Assembly (NCBI RefSeq): GCF_000012945.1
Contig: NC_007511.1
Location: 2,790,001-2,854,000, forward strand
Direction of reading: 5' to 3'
DNA: 64,000 bases
From: Burkholderia lata
Lineage (GTDB): Bacteria > Pseudomonadota > Gammaproteobacteria > Burkholderiales > Burkholderiaceae
Shown here: piece after piece, positions 52,342-61,397 of the stretch
Layout of the letters: each line of letters opens with the position of its first letter
Position numbering within the stretch: the stretch's first letter is position 1
Translations under genes and position numbers: made by a program
Notes under the pieces: model-generated
Databases searched by the model: none
What the model was told of the DNA's origin: nothing
The model's input: only the letters and a program-made list of their open reading frames with translations

Positions 52342-53625
52342 ATGAGCGACATTTCCTACCAGACGATCGACACCAGCGCGTTGCATGGTTTCGCGCAACC
52401 CGACCGCATCGCGCCCGCGATGTATCACGATCCCGCGCTGTTCGAAGCCGAGCTCGACCGCATCTTCTACCGCACCTGGATCTGGGTCGCGCACGAGAGC
52501 GAGCTGCCGAACCCGGGCGACTTCATCACGACGACGATCGGCCGCCAGCCGGTGATCGTCGTGCGCGACAAGACCGGTGAAATCAACGTGCTGCAGAACC
52601 GCTGCCGCCATCGCGGCGCGACCGTGTGCGAATCGCACAAGGGCAACGCGAAGGGTTTCACGTGCCCGTATCACAGCTGGTCCTACGCGCTCGACGGCAC
52701 GCTGCGCGCACTGCCGTACGGCGACGGCTACGAGGGCGTGTGCGAGAAAGGCGACCTGCCGCTCGTGAAGCTGCGCGTCGGCGTGTACCAGGGGCTGATT
52801 TTCGCGAGCTTCAACGACGCGATCGAACCGCTCGAGGATTTCCTCGGCGGTGCAAAGCCGTGGATCGACCTGTTCATGAAACAGGGCGCCGGCTACCCGA
52901 TCAAGGCGAACGGCGAGCACAAGTTCAAGTTCAAGGGCAACTGGAAGATCCAGCTCGAGAACACGACCGACCTCTATCACTTCCCGGTCGTGCACAAATC
53001 GTGGATGAAGTCGATCGACGACGAGACGGCCGCCGCGATCACGAGCTTCATGACGAGCGAGGACGCGTTCTGCCGCGGGCTCGGCAACGGCCACAGCCTC
53101 GCGGTGCTGATGCCCGAGCTGATCGACCTCGACGAAGACGACGGCGCACCGCTGGCCGAGCGCTTCGCACCGCTCGCGGCGAAGCTCGCCGAGCGCCACT
53201 CGCCGGAAGAAGTGCGCCGCATCGTGCGCTCGCTGATGGGCGTCGGCTTCAACCTGAACCTGTTCCCGAACCTCGCGTTATCGATGGCGTTCTTCCGCGT
53301 GCTGCGGCCGATCTCGGCGAGCGAAACCGAGATCCGCCACGTCGCGCTCGCGATGGACGGCGGCCCCGACGAAGCGAACCGCGAGCGGCTGCGCATCCAC
53401 GAGCACTTCCAGGGCCCGTTCGGTTTCGGCAGCCCCGACGACGCGGAAGCATGGGAACGCGTACAACGCGGTGCGCATGCGGGCCCCGATGTGCCGATCC
53501 TCGTGAATCGCGGGCTGAACCGCGAGACGACCGCCGCGAACGGCGAAAAGACCGCACATGCGACCGACGAGACCGGCATGCGCGAGGCCTACCAGCAATG
53601 GCGCAAGATGATGGAGCAACAATAA
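52342..53625 (+). CDS. iacC: IacC, Rieske aromatic ring-hydroxylating oxygenase large subunit
   Basis: A 427-residue alpha subunit. The Rieske centre is Cys88, His90, Cys108 and His111 (NRCRHRGA and TCPYHSWSY). The catalytic iron site is seen as ENTTDLYHFPVVH with Asp210, His213 and His218. With IacD and the reductase IacF it hydroxylates an aromatic ring; in auxin-degrading bacteria this late step yields catechol. It overlaps iacD by one base (TAATG). It is divergent from the LysR gene, its likely activator. Confidence 0.9.
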   Translation: MSDISYQTIDTSALHGFAQPDRIAPAMYHDPALFEAELDRIFYRTWIWVAHESELPNPGDFITTTIGRQPVIVVRDKTGEINVLQNRCRHRGATVCESHKGNAKGFTCPYHSWSYALDGTLRALPYGDGYEGVCEKGDLPLVKLRVGVYQGLIFASFNDAIEPLEDFLGGAKPWIDLFMKQGAGYPIKANGEHKFKFKGNWKIQLENTTDLYHFPVVHKSWMKSIDDETAAAITSFMTSEDAFCRGLGNGHSLAVLMPELIDLDEDDGAPLAERFAPLAAKLAERHSPEEVRRIVRSLMGVGFNLNLFPNLALSMAFFRVLRPISASETEIRHVALAMDGGPDEANRERLRIHEHFQGPFGFGSPDDAEAWERVQRGAHAGPDVPILVNRGLNRETTAANGEKTAHATDETGMREAYQQWRKMMEQQ

Positions 53626-54125
53626 TGGACGACCGCAACGCCCTCTTTTCCGAGCAGACCTTCGCCCGCGCGGTCGAATTCGTGTGGCGCGAGGCCGAGA
53701 TGCTCGACCGCCGCGACTATCGCGCGTGGCTCGACCTGTGGGATCCGGCCGGCCACTACGTGGTGCCGATCGATCCCGACACGACCGATTTCGCCGCCAC
53801 GCTGAACTACGTGTTCGACGACCAGGACATGCGCGAGAAGCGCGTGCAGCGGATGGTGTCGGGCTATTCGGCGTCGGCGACCGACGCGGCGCGCACGGTG
53901 CGCACCGTATCGCGCTTCACGCTGGAGAGCGGCAGCGCCGACACCGTCGAGCTGAAATCGGCACAGGTCGTCGTCGCGTACAAGCGCGGCGTCGCGACGC
54001 TGTTCGCGGCCGACGTCACGCACAAGCTGCACGTCGACGCCGAAGGCGAGATGCGGATCGCCGAGAAGGTCGTGCGCCTGATCGATTCGACCGAAGCGCT
54101 CAGCGCGATCGGCTTCCTGCTGTAA
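53625..54125 (+). CDS. iacD: IacD, aromatic ring-hydroxylating oxygenase small subunit
   Basis: A 166-residue beta subunit of the Rieske oxygenase, with the NTF2-like fold: FVWREAEMLDRRDYRAWLDL, GHYVVPIDPD and QRMVSGYSASATDAARTVR, then LFAADVTHKLHVDAEGEMRI. Beta subunits build the alpha3beta3 core and influence substrate choice. The start overlaps the iacC stop (TAATG). The stop codon is the first part of a 58-bp tandem repeat. Confidence 0.88.
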   Translation: MDDRNALFSEQTFARAVEFVWREAEMLDRRDYRAWLDLWDPAGHYVVPIDPDTTDFAATLNYVFDDQDMREKRVQRMVSGYSASATDAARTVRTVSRFTLESGSADTVELKSAQVVVAYKRGVATLFAADVTHKLHVDAEGEMRIAEKVVRLIDSTEALSAIGFLL

Positions 54126-54297
54126 GCGGCCGCCGGGTTGCCGTCGCCGGCGCAACGGTGAGCCGGTCACCTTCACCCGTGAGCGGCCACCGGTTCGCCC
54201 ATCGCCAACGCAACGGTGAGCCGGCCACCTTCACCTGTAAGCGGCCACCGGTTCGCCCATCGCCAGCGCAACGGTGAGCCGGTCACCTTCACCTTTC
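54125..54297. repeat. Three tandem 57-58-bp repeats after iacD
   Basis: Units at 54125-54181, 54182-54239 and 54240-54297 all contain AGCGGCC and CGCAACGGTGAGCCGG and end in CCTTCACC. The second and third are almost identical, the first is more diverged and begins at the last base of the iacD stop. The repeat fills the gap to the tautomerase gene. Confidence 0.95.
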
Positions 54298-54306
54298 CGG
54301 ACGACC

Positions 54307-54693
54307 ATGCCCACACTCGAAGTTTTCCTGCCGGCCGGCCATGACGACGCCCGCAAGGCCGAACTGATCGCACGGCTGACCGGTGCGACCGTCGATTCGA
54401 TCGGTGCACCGATCGAATCGGTGCGCGTGCTGCTCACCGAATTGCCCGCGACGCACATCGGCCTCGGCGGCCGCAGCGCCGCGGACGGCGCGCCGCCGTC
54501 GCTGCCCGTGATCGTCGCGATCCTGATCGCCGGCCGCACCGACGAACAGAAGCGCGCGCTGATCGCCGCGTTGTCGGAGACGAGCGCCAGCGTGCTCGAT
54601 GCGCCCCTGCAAGCCACCCGCGTGATGATCAAGGACATCCCGAACACCGATTTCGGCATCGGCGGGCAAACCGCACGGGCGCTCGGGCGCTGA
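54307..54693 (+). CDS. Two-domain 4-oxalocrotonate tautomerase family protein
   Basis: A 128-residue protein made of two fused tautomerase domains. Pro2 after the initiator Met is the usual catalytic base of domain one (MPTLEVFLPAG, with HDDARKAELIARLTGATV). Domain two starts at Pro67 in LPVIVAILIAGRTDEQKRAL, but its Pro is internal and cannot be an N-terminal amine. It would act on a keto/enol intermediate. It lies directly after iacCD, divergence being from the sensor kinase gene downstream, so it probably serves the auxin pathway; an isolated tautomerase has no assigned step there. Confidence 0.82.
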   Translation: MPTLEVFLPAGHDDARKAELIARLTGATVDSIGAPIESVRVLLTELPATHIGLGGRSAADGAPPSLPVIVAILIAGRTDEQKRALIAALSETSASVLDAPLQATRVMIKDIPNTDFGIGGQTARALGR

Positions 54694-54770
54694 TCATGCG
54701 CTGCGCGCGTGCCTGCCCGCTCATGCGCAACGGCCGCCGAGCGGCCGCGGCATCGAGCGTTCGCCCGCGA

Positions 54771-56261
54771 CTAGGCGTCCGCCTGAGCCTTCGTCCCGGC
54801 GAGCGGCAGCGTCACGCGGCAGTCGAGCCCGCCGCCATCGGCCGGGCTTGCAGCGATCCGGCCACCGTGGCGCGTGACGATGCTCTTGCACAGCGACAGC
54901 CCGATTCCGTTGCCGCCGGCCTTCGACGACGAGAAGCCGTCGAACAGCCGGTCGTGCGCGCCCACCGCGATACCGGGGCCGTTGTCGATCGCGCGCAACT
55001 CCGCATGCCCGTCAACGTTCGCGGTGCCGAGCGTCAGCGTGCGCGGCACGCGTTCGCAACCGGCGAACGCCTCGATCGCGTTGAACGCGAGATTCAGGAT
55101 CACCTGCCCGATCAGCACGCGCTCGCAGCGGATCGGCAGCGGCACATCGGCCTGCACGATCGTGACCGTCACACCGGCCTCCTTCGCGCGCAGCTCGATG
55201 AAGTACGCGACGTCCGCGAGGATGTCGCGCAGGTCGGCGAGCGCGACGACCGGCTCGCGCTTCACGATGAATTCGCGCACGCTCTTGATGATCAGCGCCG
55301 CATGCTCGGCCTGCCGGTCCGCGCTGCGCAGCCCCCAGATCGCGTCGTCGATGGCGCCGCGCGCGTTCAGCCGCTGCACCGCGCCTTCGATGAAATTGCG
55401 CACGGCCGCGAGCGGCTGGCTCAGCTCGTGCGCGATCACGCTCGCCATCTCGCCCATCGCGTTGTAACGGCCCGCGTGTTCGAGCATGCGCGCTTCGGCA
55501 CGGCGGGCGTCCTCGATCGCGACCTCGTCGCTCACGTCGCGGAACTGCACGAGCAGCCCGTCGAGATCGTCCTCGATCTCGACCTGCCGGCACAGGATGC
55601 GCAGCCAGCACGGCGAGCCGTCGCGCCGCACGATCCGGTAGCGCTGCGGCGCGGACGGATACGCGGACGGCGCATCGCGCAGTTGCGCGACGAGCCGGTC
55701 GCGATCGGCCTCGGAGCAGTAGTCGAGCACCTCGCCGAGCGCTTCGTCGGGCGCGAGCCCGAGCACGCGGCGGCCCGACTCGCTGATGAACTGCACCCCG
55801 CCGTGCGGCGTGACGACCGCGATGCCTTCGTCGAGGTCCTGCATGAATTCGCGCAGCCGCGCCTCGTAGCGGCGCAACTGCTGGCGCACCGCTTCTTCCG
55901 CGCTGATGTCGCGGAACTGCACCATCACGACGTCGCGCCCGCGCAGCGGCACGTAGGTGGCGGTCGCCTCGGACAGCATGTCGACGCCCGTGCGCGACCG
56001 GTAGCACCACTCGTACACCTGCGGCCCGTCGACAAGCGCGCGGTCCCACGCGCTCACGGCGATCTCGCGCTGGTATTTCGGTTCGGGGCGCGTCATGTCC
56101 GGCGCCTTCAGTGGCAGCAGTTCCTCGACGGAAAAACCGAGCGCGATGCACGCGGCGCGGTTCGCCCACACGATCGCCTTGGTATGCGCGTCATGCAGCA
56201 GCACGCAGGTCGTCAGCGCGTCGAGCAGCCGGTGGAAATCGTCTTCGTCGGGGAAACTCAT
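54771..56261 (-). CDS. Soluble PAS histidine kinase (FixL-like)
   Basis: A 496-residue kinase with no membrane segments. PAS domain one (about 5-120) and PAS domain two (about 125-245) precede the histidine kinase core: H-box with His278 (ASVIAHELSQPLAAVRNF), N-box (LNLAFNAIEAF), G1 (IDNGPGI) and G2 (GGNGIGLSLCKSIV). The pattern is like FixL or StyS/TodS-type aromatic sensors. It probably senses an indole compound or redox state in the cytoplasm and signals to the FixJ-like regulator at 60765. It is divergent from iacA. Confidence 0.9.
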   Translation of the reverse strand: MSFPDEDDFHRLLDALTTCVLLHDAHTKAIVWANRAACIALGFSVEELLPLKAPDMTRPEPKYQREIAVSAWDRALVDGPQVYEWCYRSRTGVDMLSEATATYVPLRGRDVVMVQFRDISAEEAVRQQLRRYEARLREFMQDLDEGIAVVTPHGGVQFISESGRRVLGLAPDEALGEVLDYCSEADRDRLVAQLRDAPSAYPSAPQRYRIVRRDGSPCWLRILCRQVEIEDDLDGLLVQFRDVSDEVAIEDARRAEARMLEHAGRYNAMGEMASVIAHELSQPLAAVRNFIEGAVQRLNARGAIDDAIWGLRSADRQAEHAALIIKSVREFIVKREPVVALADLRDILADVAYFIELRAKEAGVTVTIVQADVPLPIRCERVLIGQVILNLAFNAIEAFAGCERVPRTLTLGTANVDGHAELRAIDNGPGIAVGAHDRLFDGFSSSKAGGNGIGLSLCKSIVTRHGGRIAASPADGGGLDCRVTLPLAGTKAQADA

Positions 56262-56412
56262 GATCGGCTTCGGATGACGCCGCGCGGCATCGCGCGACCG
56301 GAAACCCAACATAGCACCGGCGCGCGCCGCCCGCATCTGAAGATTTCTTTAGTGCGGCACGGAACGTCACCAGTCGCACGGCCTTTCGTCCCAATTGCTG
56401 CGTGTTTTCGGC

Positions 56413-56421
56413 GTTTCTAGA
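56413..56421. promoter_or_regulatory. TCTAGAAAC-type element upstream of iacA
   Basis: GTTTCTAGA, 72 bases before iacA; its complement TCTAGAAAC resembles TCTAGGAAC at 48230-48238 (porin/MFS gap) and the TCTAGGTAGAAC before iacG (61587-61598). A possible site for the FixJ-like regulator, but the motif is short. Confidence 0.25.
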
Positions 56422-56492
56422 CTGGTTGCAATGTCATGCGATGCGCATGCGACCCAAGCAATCGAACCCCATTCGCCCCCCAGGAGACAGCC

Positions 56493-57686
56493 ATGCCCCA
56501 CGCCGCCCTCGCCCTCGACACCGCACCGAGTGCTCCCCACGCGGCCAGCGAACCGGCCGCCCGGCTGTCGCCGCTCGACGCCGTGATCGAGACCGTCGCC
56601 GCGCGCCGCGAAGAATTCGACCGCCTGTCGCACGTGCCGCGCGACGTGATCGCGCTGTTCAAGCAGGCCGGCATCTATCGCGCGGGCACCCCGCGCCGTT
56701 TCGGCGGCGATGCGCTCGCGCCGACCGCGTTCCTCGACATGATCGAACGGATCGCGACCGCCGACGGCTCGGCCGCGTGGGTCGCGAGCTTCGGCTCCGC
56801 GAACGTGTATCTGGCCGCGCTGCCGCTCGAGACCCAGGCCGAGTTGTACGCGAGCGGCCCCGACCAGGTGTTCGCGGGCGGCCTGTTTCCCGTGCAGCCG
56901 GCCCAGCCCGCGCCGGGCGGCTGGCGCGTGAACGGTACGTGGAAATTCGCGAGCGGCTGCAAGGGCGCCGACTGGCTCGGCGTCGGCATCGCCGTGCCGG
57001 GCGCGCAGGACGCCGCGCCGAACAAGCCGCGCACGGCCGTGTTCCGCGCCGACCAGGTCGAGATCGTCGAGAACTGGAACGTGGTCGGCATGCAGGGCAC
57101 CGGCAGCCACGACCTGCGCGTCGACGATCGCTTCGTGCCCGAAGCGTGGACCTTCGTGCGCGGCGGCGAGCCGACCGTCGACGAGCCGCTGTACCGCTAT
57201 CCGACCGTCGCGTATGCGGCTCAGGTGCTGGCCGTCGTGAACCTCGGCCTCGCGCGCGCGGCGCTCGACGTCGTGAACCGGATGTCGGGCGGCCGGCAGA
57301 CGACGACCGGTGCACCGCGCCTCGCCGATCGCGCGTACTACCGCATCGAACTCGCGAAGGCCGAAGCGCAGCTGCGCTCGGCACGCGCGTTCTTCTACGA
57401 CGCAACCGACGGCGTGTGGCAATCGATCCTCGCCGGCAACCCGGTGACGCCCGACCAGGTCAGCCTGCTGCGGCTCGCGGCCACGCAGATCGCACGCGAA
57501 GGCGCGAGCGTCGTCGAACGCGCGTACCGCCTCGGCGGCACGGCGGCGATCTATCGCACGCACCCGCTGCAGCGGCTGCTGCGCGATGCGATGGTCGTCA
57601 CGCAGCACGCATTTCTCGGCGAAGGCAACTTCGACGGCGCCGGCGCGGTGTTCACCGGCGTCACGCCGTTTCCCGGCTATCTGTAA
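56493..57686 (+). CDS. iacA: IacA, flavin-dependent indole-3-acetate monooxygenase
   Basis: A 397-residue enzyme with an acyl-CoA dehydrogenase fold but used as a flavin monooxygenase (DszC/HpaB-like). Typical parts are HVPRDVIALFKQAGIYRAGT, RFGGDALAPTAFLDMIERIA, GTWKFASGCKGADWLGVGIA and RLGGTAAIYRTHPLQRLLRD. In auxin-degrading bacteria IacA, with reduced flavin from IacG, adds oxygen to the indole ring of indole-3-acetic acid, the first step. It opens the operon iacABIHE and is divergent from the sensor kinase gene. The ribosome binding site is CAGGAGACAGCC. Confidence 0.88.
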   Translation: MPHAALALDTAPSAPHAASEPAARLSPLDAVIETVAARREEFDRLSHVPRDVIALFKQAGIYRAGTPRRFGGDALAPTAFLDMIERIATADGSAAWVASFGSANVYLAALPLETQAELYASGPDQVFAGGLFPVQPAQPAPGGWRVNGTWKFASGCKGADWLGVGIAVPGAQDAAPNKPRTAVFRADQVEIVENWNVVGMQGTGSHDLRVDDRFVPEAWTFVRGGEPTVDEPLYRYPTVAYAAQVLAVVNLGLARAALDVVNRMSGGRQTTTGAPRLADRAYYRIELAKAEAQLRSARAFFYDATDGVWQSILAGNPVTPDQVSLLRLAATQIAREGASVVERAYRLGGTAAIYRTHPLQRLLRDAMVVTQHAFLGEGNFDGAGAVFTGVTPFPGYL

Positions 57687-57791
57687 CCTGCGCCTGACCG
57701 GCGCTGTTTTTCTGAACGTGCATGACGCCGATGCCGAAGCGCTCTCGCCTGCCGGCTCGTGCACTCAACCGATTCTTCTGGAGAACCCACG

Positions 57792-58169
57792 ATGTCCGAT
57801 TCGAATCCGCTGCCGCTGCGCGTCCTGTTCTGCTGTGGCGTGTCGCAAAACTTCTTCGACCTGCCGCGCGAAAAGATCGGCGAAGTGTGGCAGGCGTACG
57901 GCGCGATGCTGGCTGCCGTCGAAGCGATGCCCGGCGTGCGCGTGCTCGGCGTAATGGATGACGACCGTCTCGTGGTCGGCCAGGCCGACGGCGCGCCGTG
58001 GACCTTCTACATCATGGCCGACGTCGCCGACTTCGACACGACGGTCGCCGTGTGCAACCTGTATCGCACGACGCCGGTCGGCGAATACAACCTGTGGCGC
58101 TACGGCAAGATCGAAGCGCGCGTCGGCCGTGCGCTGACCGTGCCGCCGGCCGCGAAGCCCGCGGCGTGA
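57792..58169 (+). CDS. iacB: IacB, small protein of auxin degradation
   Basis: A 125-residue protein resembling IacB, with VLFCCGVSQNFFDLPREKIG, AMPGVRVLGVMDDDRLVVGQ and TPVGEYNLWRYGKIEARVGR. Its role is not defined; knockouts and assignments in other bacteria place it in the pathway after IacA. It lies 105 bases after iacA and eight bases before iacI, in the same order as in known iac clusters. The ribosome binding site is TGGAGAACCCACG. Confidence 0.8.
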   Translation: MSDSNPLPLRVLFCCGVSQNFFDLPREKIGEVWQAYGAMLAAVEAMPGVRVLGVMDDDRLVVGQADGAPWTFYIMADVADFDTTVAVCNLYRTTPVGEYNLWRYGKIEARVGRALTVPPAAKPAA

Positions 58170-58177
58170 GGCGCGCG

Positions 58178-58699
58178 ATGACCGACCTGTCTCCCGGCCT
58201 GATCGACACGCTCGCGCAGCGCCTGGCGGCGCTCGACGCCGAACGCGCGGTGCGCGCGACGATCACGCGCTACATGGCGCTGTGCGACGTGCCCGAGGAT
58301 GCCGGCGACGGCCCGTCGCTCGCCGGGCTGTTCACGCCCGATGCCGTGTGGGAAGGCATCGGCCCGCAGTATGCGCACAAGTTCGGCCGTCTCGAAGGCA
58401 CGGCCGCGATCGTCGCGATGCTGGGCCGCTACCTGCCGCCCGATCCGCACTTCTCGGCGAACCTGCACTTCCTGACGTCGGAGTCGATCGAGATCGGCGC
58501 CGGCAACGCGAGCGCGCGGGGCCGCTGGATCATGCTGCAGGCGTCGCGCTACGCGGACGGCTCGGCCGAACTGATCGCCGCACGGCTGACCGTCGATTTC
58601 GCACCGGCTGGCGATGGTTCGACCTGGCTGATCCATCATTTCCGCACCGAGCGCGTGCTCGACGGCCCCTGGCCGCTCGCCGCCGCGCCACGGTCCTGA
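58178..58699 (+). CDS. iacI: IacI, SnoaL/NTF2-like protein of auxin degradation
   Basis: A 173-residue protein with the NTF2/SnoaL-like fold, similar in fold to Rieske beta subunits: ERAVRATITRYMALCDVPED, LFTPDAVWEGIGPQYAHKFG, HFSANLHFLTSESIEIGAG and TWLIHHFRTERVLDGPWPL. IacI is needed for growth on indole-3-acetic acid in other bacteria but its reaction is not fixed. It follows iacB by eight bases and precedes iacH, as in known clusters. Confidence 0.83.
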   Translation: MTDLSPGLIDTLAQRLAALDAERAVRATITRYMALCDVPEDAGDGPSLAGLFTPDAVWEGIGPQYAHKFGRLEGTAAIVAMLGRYLPPDPHFSANLHFLTSESIEIGAGNASARGRWIMLQASRYADGSAELIAARLTVDFAPAGDGSTWLIHHFRTERVLDGPWPLAAAPRS

Positions 58700-58730
58700 C
58701 GCTTTCCAACGCTTGCCCACGATACCGACC

Positions 58731-59855
58731 ATGACAGGCTTCATCGACACCTTCACGCTCGGCGGCCCCGGCCCCACGATCGCGATCAAGGACACGATCG
58801 ACATCGCAGGCTATCCGACCCGCGCGGCGAGCCGGGCGCTCGCCGATGCACCGCCGGCCACTCGGCACGCGGACGTGGTCCGCCTGCTTCTCGACGCGGG
58901 CTGGCAGATCGCCGGCAAGGCGAACATGCACGAGCTCGCGTTCGGCATGACCGGCATCAACGACTACACTGGCACGCCCGTCAATCCGCAGGACGCGACG
59001 CGCATTCCGGGCGGCTCGTCGAGCGGTTCCGCTTCGCTCGTCGGGCTCGGTACCGTCGATGCTGCGCTCGGCACCGATACCGGTGGCTCGATCCGCGGGC
59101 CGGCCGCCTGCTGCGGCGTGGCCGGGCTGAAACCGACGTTCGGCCGCGTGTCGCGGCGCGGCGTCTCGCCCATCGAGACGACGCTCGATTGCGTCGGGCC
59201 GTTCGCACGCGATATCCGCACGCTGGTTGCGGTGATGGCCGCGATCGCGCCGGGCTTCGATCGTGTGCAAGCCGCGGCCTCTGCCGCAGGCTGCACGGTT
59301 GCGCACATCACGGTCGATGCCGATCCGGCAATCGCTGCCGCGCTCGACGCGGCCGTGCGCGCATCGGGCCTGCGTTCGCACGCGGTCGTGCTCGACGAAA
59401 TGCCGGCGTCGTTCGCGGCGGGGCTCACCGTGATCAATGCGGAAACGTCGCGCGCGTTCGGCCATCTGGTCGCGACCGGCAAACTTGGCGCCGACCTCGA
59501 TGCGCGATTGCGTGCGGCCGCAACGACCACGCCTGCGGCATTGAAAGAAGCCGAAGCCGTGCGCACACGCTTCACCGCACAAGTCGATGCCGCGCTTGAA
59601 CACGCGGACGTGCTCGTATTGCCGACGCTGCCCGCGCTGCCGATCACGCTGCAGCAGGCGCGCGACGGCGTATCGGTGATCGCGATGTCGTCGCTGATCC
59701 GACCGTTCAACCTGAGCGGACATCCGGCGCTCAGCCTGCCGTTGCCGCTGGCCGGTTCGCCGCTGAAGGCCGGCCTGCAGATCGTCGGGCGCAAGGGCGC
59801 GGACGAGCAGGTCTGCGCGATCGCGGCACACTTCGAAGCGGCACTTGCCGCATGA
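58731..59855 (+). CDS. iacH: IacH, amidase signature enzyme of auxin degradation
   Basis: A 374-residue amidase. The Ser-cisSer-Lys triad is visible: Lys20 (AIKDTID), the cis-Ser in PGGSSSGSA (about 96-98) and the nucleophile Ser120 in TDTGGSIRGP. IacH is expected to cleave an amide bond in a ring-opened auxin intermediate. The ATG at 58731 is preferred over a TTG at 58713 because the fold starts there. It overlaps a possible iacE start at 59852 and lies 31 bases after iacI. Confidence 0.84.
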   Translation: MTGFIDTFTLGGPGPTIAIKDTIDIAGYPTRAASRALADAPPATRHADVVRLLLDAGWQIAGKANMHELAFGMTGINDYTGTPVNPQDATRIPGGSSSGSASLVGLGTVDAALGTDTGGSIRGPAACCGVAGLKPTFGRVSRRGVSPIETTLDCVGPFARDIRTLVAVMAAIAPGFDRVQAAASAAGCTVAHITVDADPAIAAALDAAVRASGLRSHAVVLDEMPASFAAGLTVINAETSRAFGHLVATGKLGADLDARLRAAATTTPAALKEAEAVRTRFTAQVDAALEHADVLVLPTLPALPITLQQARDGVSVIAMSSLIRPFNLSGHPALSLPLPLAGSPLKAGLQIVGRKGADEQVCAIAAHFEAALAA

Positions 59856-59914
59856 ACCACGATGCGGGCGCGGCTGTATCCAGCACGCGCTCGCGAACCA
59901 GGGAATCACGCACC

Positions 59915-60658
59915 ATGTCAGACCGAGTCGTCCTCGTCACCGGCGCCGCGCGCGGGCTCGGCGCCGTCATCGCCGAACGTTTTCATGCGGCCGGCTACCG
60001 CGTCGCGCTGGCCGATATCGCGGCCGACGCCATCCAGGCGCATGCACGCGAACTCGACCCTAGCGGAGAGCGCGCGATCGCGCTGCCGCTCGACGTCACG
60101 TCCAAACGCGATTTCGAAGCCGCGCGCGATGCGCTCGTCGCGCGCTGGGGCACGATCGACGTGCTCGTGAACAACGCGGGTGCATCGAAGGTCGTGCCTG
60201 CGATGGAGATCACGGCCGAGCAGTTCGACCAGGTGATCGACGTGAACCTGCGCAGCGTGCTGTTCGGCTGCCAGGTGTTCGGCCAGTACTTCGCGACGCG
60301 CGGCGCGGGCCGTATCGTCAACATCGCGTCGCTCGCCGGGCAGAACGGCGGCTCGGCGACGGGCGCGCATTACGCGGCCGCAAAGGGCGGCACGCTGACG
60401 CTGACCAAGGTATTTGCGCGCGATCTCGCCGCCCAGGGGGTGACCGTCAACGCGATCTCGCCGGGCCCGCTCGATTTGCCGATCGTGTATGAAAGCGTCG
60501 CACCGGAGAAACTGCGCCAGGTGCTCGCGAGCCTGCCGGGCGGCAAGCTCGGGTCGGCCGGCTTCGTGGCGGATGCGGCCGTGCTGCTCGCGTCGGGCGA
60601 TGCTCATTTCGCAAACGGCGCGTGCTGGGACATCAACGGCGGGTTGTACATGCGCTGA
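59915..60658 (+). CDS. iacE: IacE, short-chain dehydrogenase of auxin degradation
   Basis: A 247-residue SDR with TGAARGLGAVIAERF (cofactor), NNAG, NIASLAGQ (Ser) and HYAAAKGGTLTLTK (Tyr-x-x-x-Lys). In related pathways IacE acts on the dioxindole-acetate intermediate, and no added NAD(P) is needed in some in vitro work. The start at 59915 is taken because the Rossmann strand begins a few residues later; an ATG at 59852 overlaps the iacH stop and would add 21 residues. It is the last gene of the iacABIHE run. Confidence 0.84.
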   Translation: MSDRVVLVTGAARGLGAVIAERFHAAGYRVALADIAADAIQAHARELDPSGERAIALPLDVTSKRDFEAARDALVARWGTIDVLVNNAGASKVVPAMEITAEQFDQVIDVNLRSVLFGCQVFGQYFATRGAGRIVNIASLAGQNGGSATGAHYAAAKGGTLTLTKVFARDLAAQGVTVNAISPGPLDLPIVYESVAPEKLRQVLASLPGGKLGSAGFVADAAVLLASGDAHFANGACWDINGGLYMR

Positions 60659-60764
60659 ACACGACGGCCTCGTCGCGTCTCCTGCGACGCTCGGGGCCGG
60701 TTCACGCCAACGGCAGCCTATGCGCCGGCCCGCGAACGAACTTCTCAGGACAGGGGAACGTACG

Positions 60765-61397
60765 CTAGCGCGACGCTTCCCCGTCATCGCCCCACACCAC
60801 CATCACGTCGCGCACGAGCGCGGCGATCGACGTCGCGCCGAGCTTCTCCTTGATGCTCGCGCGATGCACGTCGACGGTCTTCACGCTGATCGACAGATCC
60901 GACGCGATCTGCTTGCTGCCCTTGCCGTCCACCACGCCGCGCAGCACCTCCTTCTCGCGTGCAGTCAGCGCATCGAGCCGCTGGCGCAGCTCGCGGTGAC
61001 GCTGGCTCACCGCATGCCGCTGCTGCGCGAGCCGCAGCGCGCGTTGCACGCGCTCGAGCATCTGCTGCGAGTTGTACGGTTTCTCGACGAAATCGATCGC
61101 GCCGTTCTGCAGCGCGCGCACGGACATCGGGATATCGCCGTGCCCGCTGACGAAAATCACCGGCAGCGTCGCGCCGCGCGCGTTGAGCTCGGCCTGCACG
61201 TCGAAGCCGCTCTTCTCCGGCATCCGCACGTCGAGCACCAGACACGCGGGCAGGTTCACGTCGAAGCGCGCGAGAAAATCGGTCGCGTTCGCGAATCCTT
61301 CGGACGCGATGCCGACCGATTCGAGCAGCCACGCGAGCGACGTCCGCATGCCGTTGTCGTCGTCGACGATGTATACGATCGGTGCGGGTGACGTCAT
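60765..61397 (-). CDS. FixJ-type response regulator
   Basis: A 210-residue regulator. The receiver domain has acidic residues VDDDN (11-15), phospho-acceptor Asp56 (LVLDVRMP) and Lys106 (FVEKPY). The C-terminal LuxR-type helix-turn-helix is LTAREKEVLRGVVDGKGSKQ and LSISVKTVDVHRASIKEK. It matches the FixJ/NarL-like regulators that pair with soluble PAS kinases, so the kinase at 54771 is its likely partner although the iacABIHE genes lie between them. It probably activates the iac promoters. Confidence 0.9.
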   Translation of the reverse strand: MTSPAPIVYIVDDDNGMRTSLAWLLESVGIASEGFANATDFLARFDVNLPACLVLDVRMPEKSGFDVQAELNARGATLPVIFVSGHGDIPMSVRALQNGAIDFVEKPYNSQQMLERVQRALRLAQQRHAVSQRHRELRQRLDALTAREKEVLRGVVDGKGSKQIASDLSISVKTVDVHRASIKEKLGATSIAALVRDVMVVWGDDGEASR

